In this document: positions 8,260-16,997 of the stretch, piece after piece
How positions within the stretch are numbered: position 1 is the stretch's first letter
Layout of the letters: every line of letters begins with the position of its first letter
DNA from: Streptomyces smaragdinus
GTDB taxonomy: Bacteria > Actinomycetota > Actinomycetes > Streptomycetales > Streptomycetaceae
Assembly: GCF_009604385.1 (NCBI RefSeq)
Contig: NZ_WEGJ01000026.1
Coordinates: 1-64,000, forward strand
Direction: 5' to 3'
DNA length: 64,000 nucleotides
Program-made: the position numbers and the translations under genes
Notes under the pieces: generated by a model
Databases searched by the model: none
What the model was told of the DNA's origin: nothing
Seen by the model: only the letters and a program-made list of their open reading frames with translations

Positions 8260-10260
8260 TCAACCGCGCGACCGGCCCAGCTCCTCGTAGAACCGCAGCA
8301 GGTCGACGCGGTCCACGGAGCCGGGGTTGACGGCCTTCTCCAGCGCCGTGCCCTGCAGCAGCCGTTTGACGGGGACCTCGAGGCGCTTGCCGGTGAGGGT
8401 GTGCGGGACGGCCTCGACCTCGATGATCTCGTCGGGGACATGGCGCGGGGAGAGGTTCTCCCGGATCGTCTGTTTGACCCTGGCCCGCAGACCGTCGTCC
8501 AGGGCGGCGCCCGGAGCGAGGTGGACGAACAGGGGCATCCAGTAGCCGCCGTCCGGCTCCTCCACCCCGATGACCAGCGACTCGCGGATCTCCGGGAGGC
8601 GCTCGACGGCCTCGTAGATGTCCGCGGAGCCCATCCGTACGCCCTGGCGGTTGAGCGTGGAGTCCGAGCGGCCGTGGATGACCACGGTGCCGCGGGAGGT
8701 GAGGGTGATCCAGTCGCCGTGGCGCCAGACGCCGGGGAACATCTCGAAGTAGCTGTCCCGGTAGCGGCTGCCGTCGGGGTCGTTCCAGAAGCCGACGGGC
8801 ATGGAGGGCATCGGCCGGGTGACAACGAGTTCGCCGACCTCGTCGACCAGCGGCCTGCCCGCCGGGTCCCACGACCGCAGATCGGTGCCCAGGCCCGGGG
8901 CCTGCAGTTCGCCGATGTACACGGGCAGCGTCGGCACGCCGCCGGCAAAGCAGCTGCACACGTCCGTGCCGCCGCTGACGGACGCGATCCACATGTCGGT
9001 CCCGGCGGCGGCGAACTCGTCGTGGATCCAGCGGAACCCGTCCGGCGGCAGCGGCGAGCCCGTCGTGGCGACGCACCGCACCCGGCTCAGGTCGTGGTCG
9101 GCGGCGGGGCGTACGCCGGCCTTCTTGCAGGCCATGACGTACGCCGCCGAGGTGCCGAAGAACGTGGCGCCGGTCCGCTCGGCCACCTGCCACTGGGCGC
9201 CGGTGGACGGATACCCGGGGCTGCCGTCGTACAGCACGACCGTACTGCCCACCAGCAGGCCGGAGACGAGGAAGTTCCACATCATCCAGCCGGTGGAGGT
9301 GTACCAGAAGAACCGGTCGCCGGGCCCGAGGTCGCAGTGCAGGGAGAGCTGCTTGAGGTGTTCGACGAGGATGCCGCCCTGCGACTGCACGATCGCCTTG
9401 GGCAGTCCGGTGGTGCCGGAGGAGTAGAGCACCCACAGCGGGTGGTCGAACGGGACCTGCTCGAAGGAGAGCTCCTCCTCGCGCGTGGTGAGGGCCGTCC
9501 AGTCCAGCGCGCCGCCGGGCGCCGGGGTGCCGAGCAGCGGGATGTGCACGACGGCCCGCAGGGTCGGCAGTTCGCGGCGCAGCTCGGCCACGGTGTCGCG
9601 GCGGTCGTGCTCCTTGCCGCCGTAGCGGTAGCCGTCGACGGCGAACAGCACGACGGGCTCGACCTGCTGGAAGCGGTCCAGCACGCTGCGCGCGCCGAAG
9701 TCCGGGGCGCACGACGTCCACACGGCGCCGACGGCCGCCGTCGCCAGCAGCGCGGTGACCGCCTGCGGGACGTTCGGCAGATAGCCGCTCACCCGGTCCC
9801 CGGGCCGCACCCCCAGCCGGCGCAGCTCGGCGGCCAGCGACGCGACCTGCGCCCGCAGCTCGCCCCACGTCACGGGGGCGGGGTCGCGGTCCTCCGTCAC
9901 GTACAGCAGGGCCGGCTCGTCGGCGGCGCCGGGGCGCAGCGCGTGCTCGGCGTAGTTCAGCGTGGCGCCGGGGAACCAGCGCGCCCCCGGCATGCCGGCG
10001 GAGCCCAGCACCGTCTCGTACGGCGTGTCGAAGCGCACGCCCGCCCACTCGGTGAACGCCGCCCAGAACCGCTCGAGCTCGTCGACCGACCACCGGTGCA
10101 GCCGCGCGTAGTCCGCGCCGTCGCCCGCCGGCGCGGGGGCGCCGTGCCGGGCGGCCGCCCAGGCGTGGAAGCGGGTGACGCGGGCGTCCGCGATCCGGTC
10201 GGGCCCCGGCTGCCACAGGGGCTCGGGCGCGGCGGCGGGCTGCTGCTGGGTGGTGGACAT
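8260..10260 (-). CDS. acetoacetyl-CoA synthetase (ANL superfamily)
   Basis: A protein of 666 residues of the acyl/aryl-CoA synthetase superfamily. The N terminus has the acetyl-CoA synthetase type lid, then the AMP-binding P-loop YSSGTTGLPKAI, a VSGGTD motif, the GRSDSTLNRQGVRMG hinge, and the C-terminal lysine motif LTGKRLEVPVK. Length and the WxxFxEWAGVRFDTPYE segment fit acetoacetate-CoA ligase, which activates acetoacetate with ATP and CoA in ketone-body and lipid use. The ATG at 10260 has GGGAG upstream. It is divergent from the GH31 gene across a 282-base spacer. Substrate preference among short beta-keto acids is inferred. Confidence 0.88.
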   Translation of the reverse strand: MSTTQQQPAAAPEPLWQPGPDRIADARVTRFHAWAAARHGAPAPAGDGADYARLHRWSVDELERFWAAFTEWAGVRFDTPYETVLGSAGMPGARWFPGATLNYAEHALRPGAADEPALLYVTEDRDPAPVTWGELRAQVASLAAELRRLGVRPGDRVSGYLPNVPQAVTALLATAAVGAVWTSCAPDFGARSVLDRFQQVEPVVLFAVDGYRYGGKEHDRRDTVAELRRELPTLRAVVHIPLLGTPAPGGALDWTALTTREEELSFEQVPFDHPLWVLYSSGTTGLPKAIVQSQGGILVEHLKQLSLHCDLGPGDRFFWYTSTGWMMWNFLVSGLLVGSTVVLYDGSPGYPSTGAQWQVAERTGATFFGTSAAYVMACKKAGVRPAADHDLSRVRCVATTGSPLPPDGFRWIHDEFAAAGTDMWIASVSGGTDVCSCFAGGVPTLPVYIGELQAPGLGTDLRSWDPAGRPLVDEVGELVVTRPMPSMPVGFWNDPDGSRYRDSYFEMFPGVWRHGDWITLTSRGTVVIHGRSDSTLNRQGVRMGSADIYEAVERLPEIRESLVIGVEEPDGGYWMPLFVHLAPGAALDDGLRARVKQTIRENLSPRHVPDEIIEVEAVPHTLTGKRLEVPVKRLLQGTALEKAVNPGSVDRVDLLRFYEELGRSRG

Positions 10261-10372
10261 GGCTGGCGGCTCCCGTGCGTACGCGTCGTGGGTGTCGTGG
10301 GTCTCCCCGCACGCGCGGTGGCGGGCGGACACGGGCCGGCGGCCCTCGGGCGGTCCCAGGCAGGACGATGTC

Positions 10373-10387
10373 ACATGATCGATATGT
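10373..10387. promoter_or_regulatory. candidate operator in the acetoacetyl-CoA synthetase / GH31 divergent region
   Basis: The 282-base gap 10261-10542 holds ACAT-GATCGAT-ATGT (10373-10387), an inverted repeat with a self-complementary ATCGAT inside it, in a locally AT-richer patch. Further on, AACAG and CTGTT (10488-10507) form a second short inverted repeat. No convincing -35/-10 pair could be picked. Nothing else is seen in this gap. Confidence 0.25.
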
Positions 10388-10542
10388 ACACCAGGGCACC
10401 CGCCTCCACCCCCGGGCCCGGGGCGGTGTGCCCCCGCCACATACCCGGTGGGCACGGCGAGTGACGACGGGAAGGCGGCTTCGCGGTGAACAGGGACTGA
10501 ACTGTTTACGGTCCCCGGGCCGCGGATGGCACTGTGAGCTGC

Positions 10543-12825
10543 ATGAAGGTTCGGTCCCTGGTGCGGGGTGCACGGCTGATCGGCTGGACGCGGGCGGCGC
10601 GGGCGCTCCGGTCGGCCCGCGCGACACGCCGCGACGACCGGGACCTGTCGCGGCCCGCTGCCGAGCGGGCCAGGGTCCCCGGTCTCCTGCGCGACGCCCG
10701 GCCGCGGCCCGGCGGCGGGACGATGCGGTTCGCCCGTTCGACGCTGGAGATCCGGGTGACGGTCGGCGGCGCGGTCTTCCTCGGCTGGGACGGCGCCGCG
10801 CCGGAGCCCTCGTACGCGCTGGCGGGCGACTGCCCGGAGCCCGACGCGCGGGCCCATCTGGAGCCCGACAAGGACGGCGGCTGGCAGGTCGTGTCCGAGC
10901 GGCTGACGGTCGCCGTCTCGCGGCACGGGGCGGTGGAGGTGCGGACGCCGGGCGGGCAGTTGCTGCGCCGGGAGCAGCCGCCTCGGTGGTGGGAGAGCTC
11001 CGCGGGGGACGTCCGCTGGGTGCTGCACTCGCGCGTGGCGCCGGACGCCCGGTTCTTCGGGCCGGGCGGACGCGCGGGCGGGGACTTCCGGCTCTGGAAC
11101 ACCGGCCCGGGCGGCGATCCGTCGCCGGTCACGATGCCGGTGCAGTTCGTCGTCGCCGACGACGGATGCCATCTGATGTTCGTCGACAACAGCTGGGACG
11201 GGCGGTGCGCGCTCACGCAGGGCGCGGAGGGCGGCGGTTCCGGCCACGACCGGCCGGGGCGCGGCGAGTTGCGGATGACGGGCGGCCCCCTGCGGTACTG
11301 GGTGCTGGCCGGTACGCCGGCGCGGCTGCTGCAGGGCTGGACGGCGCTGACGGGTGCGCCCGTGGTGCCCCCGCGGTGGGCGCTGGGCCATCAGCACGCC
11401 CGCCGGGGCGTCGCCGGCGCGGCGGAGGTGCGCCGGGTGACGGCCGGCTACCGGGAGCGGGGGCTGCCGCTGGCGGCGGTGCATCTGGACGCCGGCCACC
11501 GGGCGTTCGCCGCGGACGACGTCCGCTTCCCGCGGCCGGCGGAGCTCGCGCGGGAGTTGCGGCGCGAGGGCATACGGCTGGTGTCGGCCGTCGGCCCGGG
11601 TGTGCCCGCCGTCCCGGGTGATCCGGTGTACGACGCGGGGCTGGCGATCGACGCGTTCGTCCGCGATCCGGCGGGGCGGGCGGTACGCGGGGGGGCGCGG
11701 CCGGGGCCGGTGGTGTTCCCCGACTTCACCGATCCGCGGGTGCGCAAGTGGTGGGGCGGGCTGTACGCACAGCGGCTGGAGCAGGGCTTCGACGGCTTCC
11801 GGCACGACCTGGACGAACCGTCGTCCCTCGCGGCGTCCGGCGGCGGCACCCTCCCCCGCCGCGCCCGGCACGCGCTGGATGGCCGGGGCGGCGACCACCG
11901 CGAGGCCCACAACGTGTACGCCCTCACGATGGCGCGGGCCGGCTACGAGGGGCTGCGCGAACTGCGCCCCGACCACCGCCCGTTCCTGGTCTCGCGCGCC
12001 GGGTGGGCGGGCCTGCAGCGGTACGGGGGCGCCTGGTCCGGGGAGATGGCGACCGGCTGGCCGGGGCTGCGGGCGTCCCTCGCCCCGGTGATCGGGCTGG
12101 GGCTGTGCGGGGTGCCGTACTCGGGACCGGACACCGGCGGCCCGGACGGGCGCCCCTCGCCGGAGCTGTATCTGCGCCGGCTCCAGCTCGGCGCGTATCT
12201 GCCGCTGTTCCGCACCGTCGCGGCGGGCGGGGCCGGAGGCGGGGAGCCCTGGGAGTCCGGGCCGGCGGTGCTGGAGCACGTCCGCGACGCGCTGCGCGAA
12301 CGGGAGCGGCTGCTGCCGTACTTCGCGACCCTCGCCGTGCAGGCGCAGCGCACCGGTGCCCCGTACGTGCGGCCGCTGTGGTGGCACGAGCCGCAGCGGC
12401 GGTCGCTGCGGGACTGCGCGGACGCCTTTCTGCTGGGCGACGATCTGCTGGTCGCGCCGGTGCTGGAGGAGGGCGCGCGGACGCGGTCGGTGCCGCTGCC
12501 GGGGGGACGCTGGTACGACACGCGTGACGGACGGTCGTACGACGGTCCGGGGCGCGTGACCGTACCGGCGCCCCTCGGCGAGGTCCCCGTGCTGGCGCGG
12601 GCCGGCTGCGTGCTGCCCGTCGCGGGGCCCGACGGGGGCGTGGAGCTGGAGGTGTGGGCGCCCGCGCCGGGGCGGGGCGGCGGCGGGACGGTCGCCGTCG
12701 GGGCGCCGGACGGCTGGGAGCCGGTGGAGGTCGAGCAGTACACCGTCAGGCGCGCGGGGCGGGTGCACGTCGCGCGGGCCGACGGCGGACGGCCGCGGTA
12801 CCCGGTACGGGTGCGGGGCATCTGA
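10543..12825 (+). CDS. glycoside hydrolase family 31 protein (alpha-glucosidase-like) with altered active site
   Basis: A protein of 760 residues. After an Arg-rich N terminus (1-60) comes the GH31 beta-sandwich, the TIM barrel (about 265-600) and C-terminal sandwiches. Nucleophile region: GFRHDLDEPS, D422. The acid/base region reads RYGGAWSGEMATGW, with E501 where the family normally has Asp in WSGD. Later FRTVAAGG stands where FRTHA is usual. The family hydrolyses alpha-glucosidic or related bonds. The substitutions cast doubt on classical activity. There is no signal peptide, so it is cytoplasmic. ATG at 10543 is preferred over GTG 10534 for spacing from GAG. Confidence 0.82.
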   Translation: MKVRSLVRGARLIGWTRAARALRSARATRRDDRDLSRPAAERARVPGLLRDARPRPGGGTMRFARSTLEIRVTVGGAVFLGWDGAAPEPSYALAGDCPEPDARAHLEPDKDGGWQVVSERLTVAVSRHGAVEVRTPGGQLLRREQPPRWWESSAGDVRWVLHSRVAPDARFFGPGGRAGGDFRLWNTGPGGDPSPVTMPVQFVVADDGCHLMFVDNSWDGRCALTQGAEGGGSGHDRPGRGELRMTGGPLRYWVLAGTPARLLQGWTALTGAPVVPPRWALGHQHARRGVAGAAEVRRVTAGYRERGLPLAAVHLDAGHRAFAADDVRFPRPAELARELRREGIRLVSAVGPGVPAVPGDPVYDAGLAIDAFVRDPAGRAVRGGARPGPVVFPDFTDPRVRKWWGGLYAQRLEQGFDGFRHDLDEPSSLAASGGGTLPRRARHALDGRGGDHREAHNVYALTMARAGYEGLRELRPDHRPFLVSRAGWAGLQRYGGAWSGEMATGWPGLRASLAPVIGLGLCGVPYSGPDTGGPDGRPSPELYLRRLQLGAYLPLFRTVAAGGAGGGEPWESGPAVLEHVRDALRERERLLPYFATLAVQAQRTGAPYVRPLWWHEPQRRSLRDCADAFLLGDDLLVAPVLEEGARTRSVPLPGGRWYDTRDGRSYDGPGRVTVPAPLGEVPVLARAGCVLPVAGPDGGVELEVWAPAPGRGGGGTVAVGAPDGWEPVEVEQYTVRRAGRVHVARADGGRPRYPVRVRGI

Positions 12826-12865
12826 CCGTACGGGCGAGGGCCCGGCCTGGGACAATCGAGGGGTC

Positions 12866-13681
12866 ATGCCGACCTCCGCCGCCGCGCGGCGCGCCCTGGC
12901 GCTGACCGTCGCGGCCCTGTGCGCCGTCCCGGCCGCGCCGCTCGCCGCCCGGGCGGCGGACCCGCGCGACGACCGGGCGCCGCCGGGATTCGCGGCCCTG
13001 GACGACGTGGCCCCCACGGTGCTGCAGGACATGCGCTACGCCGGCCCGCACAACTTCACCGGCGCGCCGGTGCCCGGCTACGACGAGCCCGTGTGCCTCC
13101 TCACCCGCCCCGCCGCCGAGGCCCTGGCCCGCGCGCAGCGGGCGCTGCGCCGCAGCGGCTACTCCCTGAAGGTCTACGACTGTTATCGCCCGCGGCGCGC
13201 CGTCGACCACTTCCTGCGCTGGGCGGCCGACCCGCACGACACCCGGATGCGCCGGGAGTTCTACCCGGCCGTGGACAAGGGCCGCCTCTTCGCGGACAGG
13301 TATCTGGCCGCCCCGTCCGGGCACAGCCGGGGCAGCGAGGTGGACGTCACCCTCGTCCCGCTCGGTGCGCCCGCCTCCGCCCGCTACCGGCCGGGGCAGC
13401 GGCTCGTGCCGTGCACCGCGCCGGACGGCGAGCGGTTCGCGGACAACTCGGCGGACATGGGCACCGGTTACGACTGCTTCGACCCCCTGTCCCGCACCCT
13501 CGACCCCCGCGCCGGGGATGCGGCGGCGGCGAACCGCGCGCTGCTGGCGCGCACCCTCGAGCGGGAGGGCTTCGTCAACTTCCCCGACGAGTGGTGGCAC
13601 TTCAGCTTCCGCCCCGAGCCCTTCCCCCACACCGCCTTCGACTTCCCCGTCCGGCGCTCATCGGTTCACGGCGGCCGATAG
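12866..13681 (+). CDS. secreted D-alanyl-D-alanine dipeptidase (VanX/DdpX family, M15D)
   Basis: A protein of 271 residues with a signal peptide (ARRALALTVAALCAVPAAPLAARAA) and the M15D zinc-peptidase motifs SGHSRGSEVD (about 151-160, His and Asp ligands) and EWWHF (about 241-245, catalytic Glu and third His ligand). It should cleave D-Ala-D-Ala, either for recycling wall fragments or for use as nutrient. No vanHA genes accompany it, so this is a housekeeping secreted dipeptidase, not a vancomycin-resistance operon. It follows GH31 by 40 bases. The 3' end overlaps the convergent PurA-like gene by 24 bases. Confidence 0.9.
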   Translation: MPTSAAARRALALTVAALCAVPAAPLAARAADPRDDRAPPGFAALDDVAPTVLQDMRYAGPHNFTGAPVPGYDEPVCLLTRPAAEALARAQRALRRSGYSLKVYDCYRPRRAVDHFLRWAADPHDTRMRREFYPAVDKGRLFADRYLAAPSGHSRGSEVDVTLVPLGAPASARYRPGQRLVPCTAPDGERFADNSADMGTGYDCFDPLSRTLDPRAGDAAAANRALLARTLEREGFVNFPDEWWHFSFRPEPFPHTAFDFPVRRSSVHGGR

Positions 13682-14926
13682 GACCCCCGCGGCCGGCCCG
13701 TACGACTCGATCACCACCGGCGCCCCCAGCGCCTCCGACACCGCCGCCGACCACGCCCGGGGATCGCGCCCCGGATCGACGAGACGCCCCGGCACGGCAC
13801 ACAGCAACCGCTCCGTCAGCAGCGCCTGCCGCGAAAGGTCACCGGGAGGACCCACCGGAAGCCGTTCGACGGTCCGCCCGTCCACGTCGTACGCCCCGAC
13901 CAGACGCAGCCCCGGACAGTCCGCCACCCGGTCCAGATGCGTGACCGCGAGCCCGTCCACTCCCCCGCAGACCCCGACGGCGTACGCGTGCGCCACCGCG
14001 TCGAAGTGCCCCACCCGGAACGCCCCCTGCCACCGCCCGGTCCCGTTGTGCGGCTCCGGCAGCACGGCCGCCAGCGCCGGATCCTCGGTGACCAGCGGCC
14101 CGGGACCGTGCCGGGTGGTGTACGTCCGTACGACACCGATCCGCCGGGCCGCCCCCGCCCGCCCGGCCTCCGCCAGCAGCGTCTCGGCGTTGGCGAAGGT
14201 CGTCGTCGACCAGGTGGTGTACGGATGGAAGCCGTGCCACTCGTCCAGCAGCACCCCCTGCGCCCCCTCGAAGACCACCGGCCCGCGGTCCAGCAGCCGC
14301 CCGAGATGGTCCCCGTCGACCAGCCGCACGGCCCGCCCGAACTCCGCGTACGCCGCCGCGCAGTCCTCCACCGGCGGCGCCCCCAGCGGCCCCAGCTCCG
14401 CGGTGAGCCGGTCCCGCAGGAGAATCAGCTTCCGCAGCAGCCGCAGCCGCGAGACACAGTCACCGGCCACCGGCGCGTCGTCCGGGTGCGCCAGCGCATA
14501 GGCCGCCGCCTCCCCGATCCCCATCCCGCACGACCCGTGCCGCCCCGCGCCCCGCGCGAGCTCCCGCAGCCGGCCCGCGGCGGCGTGGTACGGGGTGGTG
14601 AGCGGCGCCCGGCGGTCCACGGTGAGCAGCCGCAGCGGCGCCGCGATCCCGAGCGCCGCCAGATGGTCCGCCTCCGCCGCGAGGGCCGGCGGGTCGACCA
14701 GCGTGAACCGCGACAGATGGGTGACCGCCCCGGCGAGGGTGCCGGACCCGAACTGGGCGAAGGTGTGGTGCCGCCCGTCGGCGGTGACCACGTTGTGCCC
14801 GGCCTGCGCTCCCCCGTTGAAGCGGACGACCGCGTGCACCGGCTCCCCCCTGCAGAGACGGTCCACGACGGCGCCCTTGCCGGCGTCCCCGTATCCGAGG
14901 TCGACGACGATCGTGTGCTCGCTCAC
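13658..14926 (-). CDS. divergent adenylosuccinate synthetase-like protein
   Basis: A protein of 422 residues, homologous to PurA over its whole length but divergent. The GTP/IMP loop is GDAGKGAVVD near residue 13, retaining the Asp and Lys of GDEGKGK. The catalytic His is kept in NGGAQAGHN. The TGRPRR loop of bacterial PurA is replaced by TTRHGPGP, and the C-terminal LTKLDVL motif reads VTHLDRV. PurA joins IMP and aspartate with GTP. Here a changed substrate is likely, because Streptomyces carries a canonical purA elsewhere. It overlaps the VWA gene by ATGA and is third in a Nudix-VWA-PurA-like operon. Its resemblance to archaeal or PurZ-type enzymes is an inference. Confidence 0.78.
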   Translation of the reverse strand: MSEHTIVVDLGYGDAGKGAVVDRLCRGEPVHAVVRFNGGAQAGHNVVTADGRHHTFAQFGSGTLAGAVTHLSRFTLVDPPALAAEADHLAALGIAAPLRLLTVDRRAPLTTPYHAAAGRLRELARGAGRHGSCGMGIGEAAAYALAHPDDAPVAGDCVSRLRLLRKLILLRDRLTAELGPLGAPPVEDCAAAYAEFGRAVRLVDGDHLGRLLDRGPVVFEGAQGVLLDEWHGFHPYTTWSTTTFANAETLLAEAGRAGAARRIGVVRTYTTRHGPGPLVTEDPALAAVLPEPHNGTGRWQGAFRVGHFDAVAHAYAVGVCGGVDGLAVTHLDRVADCPGLRLVGAYDVDGRTVERLPVGPPGDLSRQALLTERLLCAVPGRLVDPGRDPRAWSAAVSEALGAPVVIESYGPAAGVLSAAVNR

Positions 14927-15846
14927 CGGTGTCCCCTGAACGATTCGAGGGCACGCCCGACGACCGGAGCCGCGTCCGAACCGACGTCCCTCAGATCGGC
15001 CAGCCCGCCCGCCAGATCGATGGCCTCCTCGCCGAGCCCGACGGTCAGCGCGATGGTCTCGCAGACGGCGTTCAGGTCGTCGAGCTCGACGACGTTCTGC
15101 CCGAGCAGCCCGCGCCAGGTGTCCAGCACGGCCCGGTTGCCGAAGTACGAGGTCCCGGCGGGCAGGATGTAGAACACCTCGTACGTCCGCCGCAGTTCGG
15201 CCAGGATCGCCGTGGTCGGGATGTCCTCGCCGATCCGGTCGCCGATCACGTCGCGCACCTCACGGGCCTTCACCCGGCCGTAGGGCATCTCGTCGCCGAC
15301 GATGAACAGATAGCCCTTGCGGCGGCGCTTCTCCCAGCAGTCGAGGGAGGTGTGGCGGGCCATCGCGTACATCGCGAGCTCGTAGCTCTCGGTGGCCTGG
15401 CCGCCGCCCCCGCCCTCCAGCAGGATGTGGCCGAGGTCGTCGTCCATCCGGTTGTCCGACTCGAACTGGCCGAGCTGCAGCGGCACCCGGTCGCAGGTCG
15501 CGTCGCCGATGGCGCCGAACAGCAGCTGCGGGTCGCGTACATAGCCCTTGCGCAGCAGCAGCCCGAACAGGCCCGGCAGCTTGGCCTGGAGGACCTGCGG
15601 CACCCGCCGCATGGAGCCCGTCACGTCGAACAGCACCGCGATGGGCACGGACGCGGGATGCTCGGCGGAGTCGCGGCTCTCGCGGATCCGCAGCCCGTAC
15701 GGGTCGAGCGACCGGTGCGCGCGCCAGTGGTGGCGCGGGGTGGCCGACATGTGGTGGTCGCTGTACGCGAAGGCGCCGACGCCCTGCGCGGCGCGGAACC
15801 GTTCGGCCGCGTCGTAGACGTCGTGGGACCAGCGTCCGCTTCCCAT
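14923..15846 (-). CDS. von Willebrand factor A domain protein
   Basis: A protein of 307 residues, cytoplasmic, with no signal or membrane helix. The VWA fold is shown by the MIDAS motif DVTGSM (residues 73-78) with a downstream ILLEGGGGGQATESYELAMYA and FIVGDEMPYG. VWA domains bind divalent metal and partner proteins; on their own they are usually scaffolds, not enzymes. The ATG at 15846 follows AAGGGGGAACACC. It lies 38 bases after the Nudix gene and overlaps the PurA-like start, so its partner may be that enzyme. Any target is unknown. Confidence 0.82.
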   Translation of the reverse strand: MGSGRWSHDVYDAAERFRAAQGVGAFAYSDHHMSATPRHHWRAHRSLDPYGLRIRESRDSAEHPASVPIAVLFDVTGSMRRVPQVLQAKLPGLFGLLLRKGYVRDPQLLFGAIGDATCDRVPLQLGQFESDNRMDDDLGHILLEGGGGGQATESYELAMYAMARHTSLDCWEKRRRKGYLFIVGDEMPYGRVKAREVRDVIGDRIGEDIPTTAILAELRRTYEVFYILPAGTSYFGNRAVLDTWRGLLGQNVVELDDLNAVCETIALTVGLGEEAIDLAGGLADLRDVGSDAAPVVGRALESFRGHR

Positions 15847-15884
15847 GGTGTTCCCCCTTCGATCGATTCACGTGGTCCGGCCGG

Positions 15885-16643
15885 TCAGCGCACGCTGTCC
15901 TCGCGGTCGGGCCGCAGCAGTGCGGGATGCAGCAGCCGGGCGTCGCCCGCCCGGTAGAGGCGGGCGCGGGGTCCGCCGCGGGAGCCGGCCCGGTCGGCGG
16001 TGGCGCCGGTGGACTCGACGAAGCCGGGGACGGAGAGCACCTTGCGGTGGAAGTTGCCCGCGTGCAGCTCGGCGCCCCAGACGGTCTCGTAGACGGCGCG
16101 CAGCTCGCCGACGGTGAACTCCTTGCTCAGGAACGCGGTCGCCAGCGGGGTGTACTCGATCTTCGAGCGGGCGCGTTCGAGTCCGTCGGCGAGGATGCGG
16201 CGGTGATCGAAGGCGAGCTCCATCCCCTCCGCCTCCGCGACGGGTGTCCAGCGCGCGTCGGCGGCGTCGCTGCCGGCGTGCGCCTCGGGCAGGTCCGGGG
16301 CGAAGGCCAGATACGCCACCGAGACGACCGCCATACGCGGGTCGCGGCCCGGATCGCCGTAGGTGCCGAGCTGCTCCAGATGCACCCGGCCCAGGCCCCG
16401 CTCCTCGTCCAGGCCCGTCTCCTCGGCGAGTTCGCGCGCGGCGGCCTCGTCGAGCGTCTCGGCCCCGGCCTGCACGAACCCGCCCGGCAGCGCCCACGCC
16501 CCGGCGAAGGGCTCTCCGCCGCGGCGGACGAGGAGCACATTCAGCACGCCCTCGCGCAGGGTCAGTACGACCACGTCGATGGTCACCGCGAACGGCGGGT
16601 ACGCACCCGGGTCGTAGCTCGCGAGGTAGTCCTCGTCCGGCAC
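15885..16643 (-). CDS. Nudix domain transcriptional regulator, NrtR type
   Basis: A protein of 252 residues. The N-terminal Nudix domain (about 15-150) has GGFVQAGAETLDEAAARELA and the following EETGL, matching the REUXEEXGU core. The C-terminal region (about 165-240, FLSKEFTVGELRAVYETVWGAELHAGNFHRKVLSVPGFV) is a winged helix-turn-helix typical of NrtR. NrtR proteins are repressors that sense ADP-ribose and control NAD metabolism genes. Here it heads an operon with VWA and PurA-like genes, so it probably autoregulates. GTG at 16643 follows GGGAGGCGGTT. A perfect palindrome lies 33 bases upstream. The Nudix part could also be catalytically active. Confidence 0.85.
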   Translation of the reverse strand: MPDEDYLASYDPGAYPPFAVTIDVVVLTLREGVLNVLLVRRGGEPFAGAWALPGGFVQAGAETLDEAAARELAEETGLDEERGLGRVHLEQLGTYGDPGRDPRMAVVSVAYLAFAPDLPEAHAGSDAADARWTPVAEAEGMELAFDHRRILADGLERARSKIEYTPLATAFLSKEFTVGELRAVYETVWGAELHAGNFHRKVLSVPGFVESTGATADRAGSRGGPRARLYRAGDARLLHPALLRPDREDSVR

Positions 16644-16675
16644 AACCGCCTCCCAGTTCTTCTCACTTCGAGTCT

Positions 16676-16690
16676 TTCTCGATACGAGAA
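16676..16690. promoter_or_regulatory. candidate operator for the Nudix-type regulator
   Basis: TTCTCG-ATA-CGAGAA is a perfect inverted repeat with 6-base arms, 33 bases upstream of the GTG start of the Nudix regulator. Next to it, TTCTCACTTCGAG (16660-16672) looks like a degenerate second copy. The stretch 16655-16695 is clearly less GC-rich than its surroundings, as expected for a promoter. Confidence 0.5.
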
Positions 16691-16754
16691 TAACTCAGGG
16701 CGCACCGCTGGGGAAGAAGTCACGCGGATCAACTTCCGGGCAGGCCCACGACAA

Positions 16755-16788
16755 CGGCCGCGCCCCGCTCGACAGCGGGACGCGGCCG
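16755..16788 (-). terminator. terminator of the conservon operon
   Basis: CGGCCGCG-CCCCGCT-CGAC-AGCGGGA-CGCGGCCG forms a hairpin with 15-base arms and one mismatch, 18 bases after the stop of the last conservon gene. Read on the minus strand it is followed by TTGTCGTG. Confidence 0.6.
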
Positions 16789-16805
16789 TCACGGGAACGG
16801 ACCGC

Positions 16806-16997
16806 TCACATGGCCCGCAGCCGTTCGATGAGCTGGCGCAGCAGGAACTCGTCGGAGGCGCGCGCCCCGTCGGCGGCGCCCGCCTCCTCCCCCGGTGCCG
16901 CGTCGGCGGCGTGTTCCGCCGGTCCCTGGACCGGCGGACGGGGCCGCGCCACGGGCTGGGCGTCGTCGTAGTACGACGCCGGTACCGCGGCCATCAT
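16806..16997 (-). CDS. small hypothetical protein at the end of the conservon operon
   Basis: A protein of 63 residues, Ala/Pro-rich in the middle, ending in EFLLRQLIERLRAM, a likely amphipathic helix. The start at 16997 overlaps the roadblock-gene stop (GTGATGATG; a GTG at 17000 or an ATG at 16994 are alternatives), so it is translationally coupled. It occupies the place where conservons normally have CvnC (DUF742), but has no similarity to DUF742 that I can see. No function can be assigned. Confidence 0.55.
   Translation of the reverse strand: MMAAVPASYYDDAQPVARPRPPVQGPAEHAADAAPGEEAGAADGARASDEFLLRQLIERLRAM

Noticed and set aside
12866..13681. Vancomycin resistance operon
   Set aside because: VanX-like protein has a secretion signal and no vanH, vanA or vanRS neighbours.
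13658..14926. Canonical purA
   Set aside because: Key loops differ from bacterial PurA (TTRHGPGP, GDAGKG), and it is in an operon with Nudix and VWA genes.
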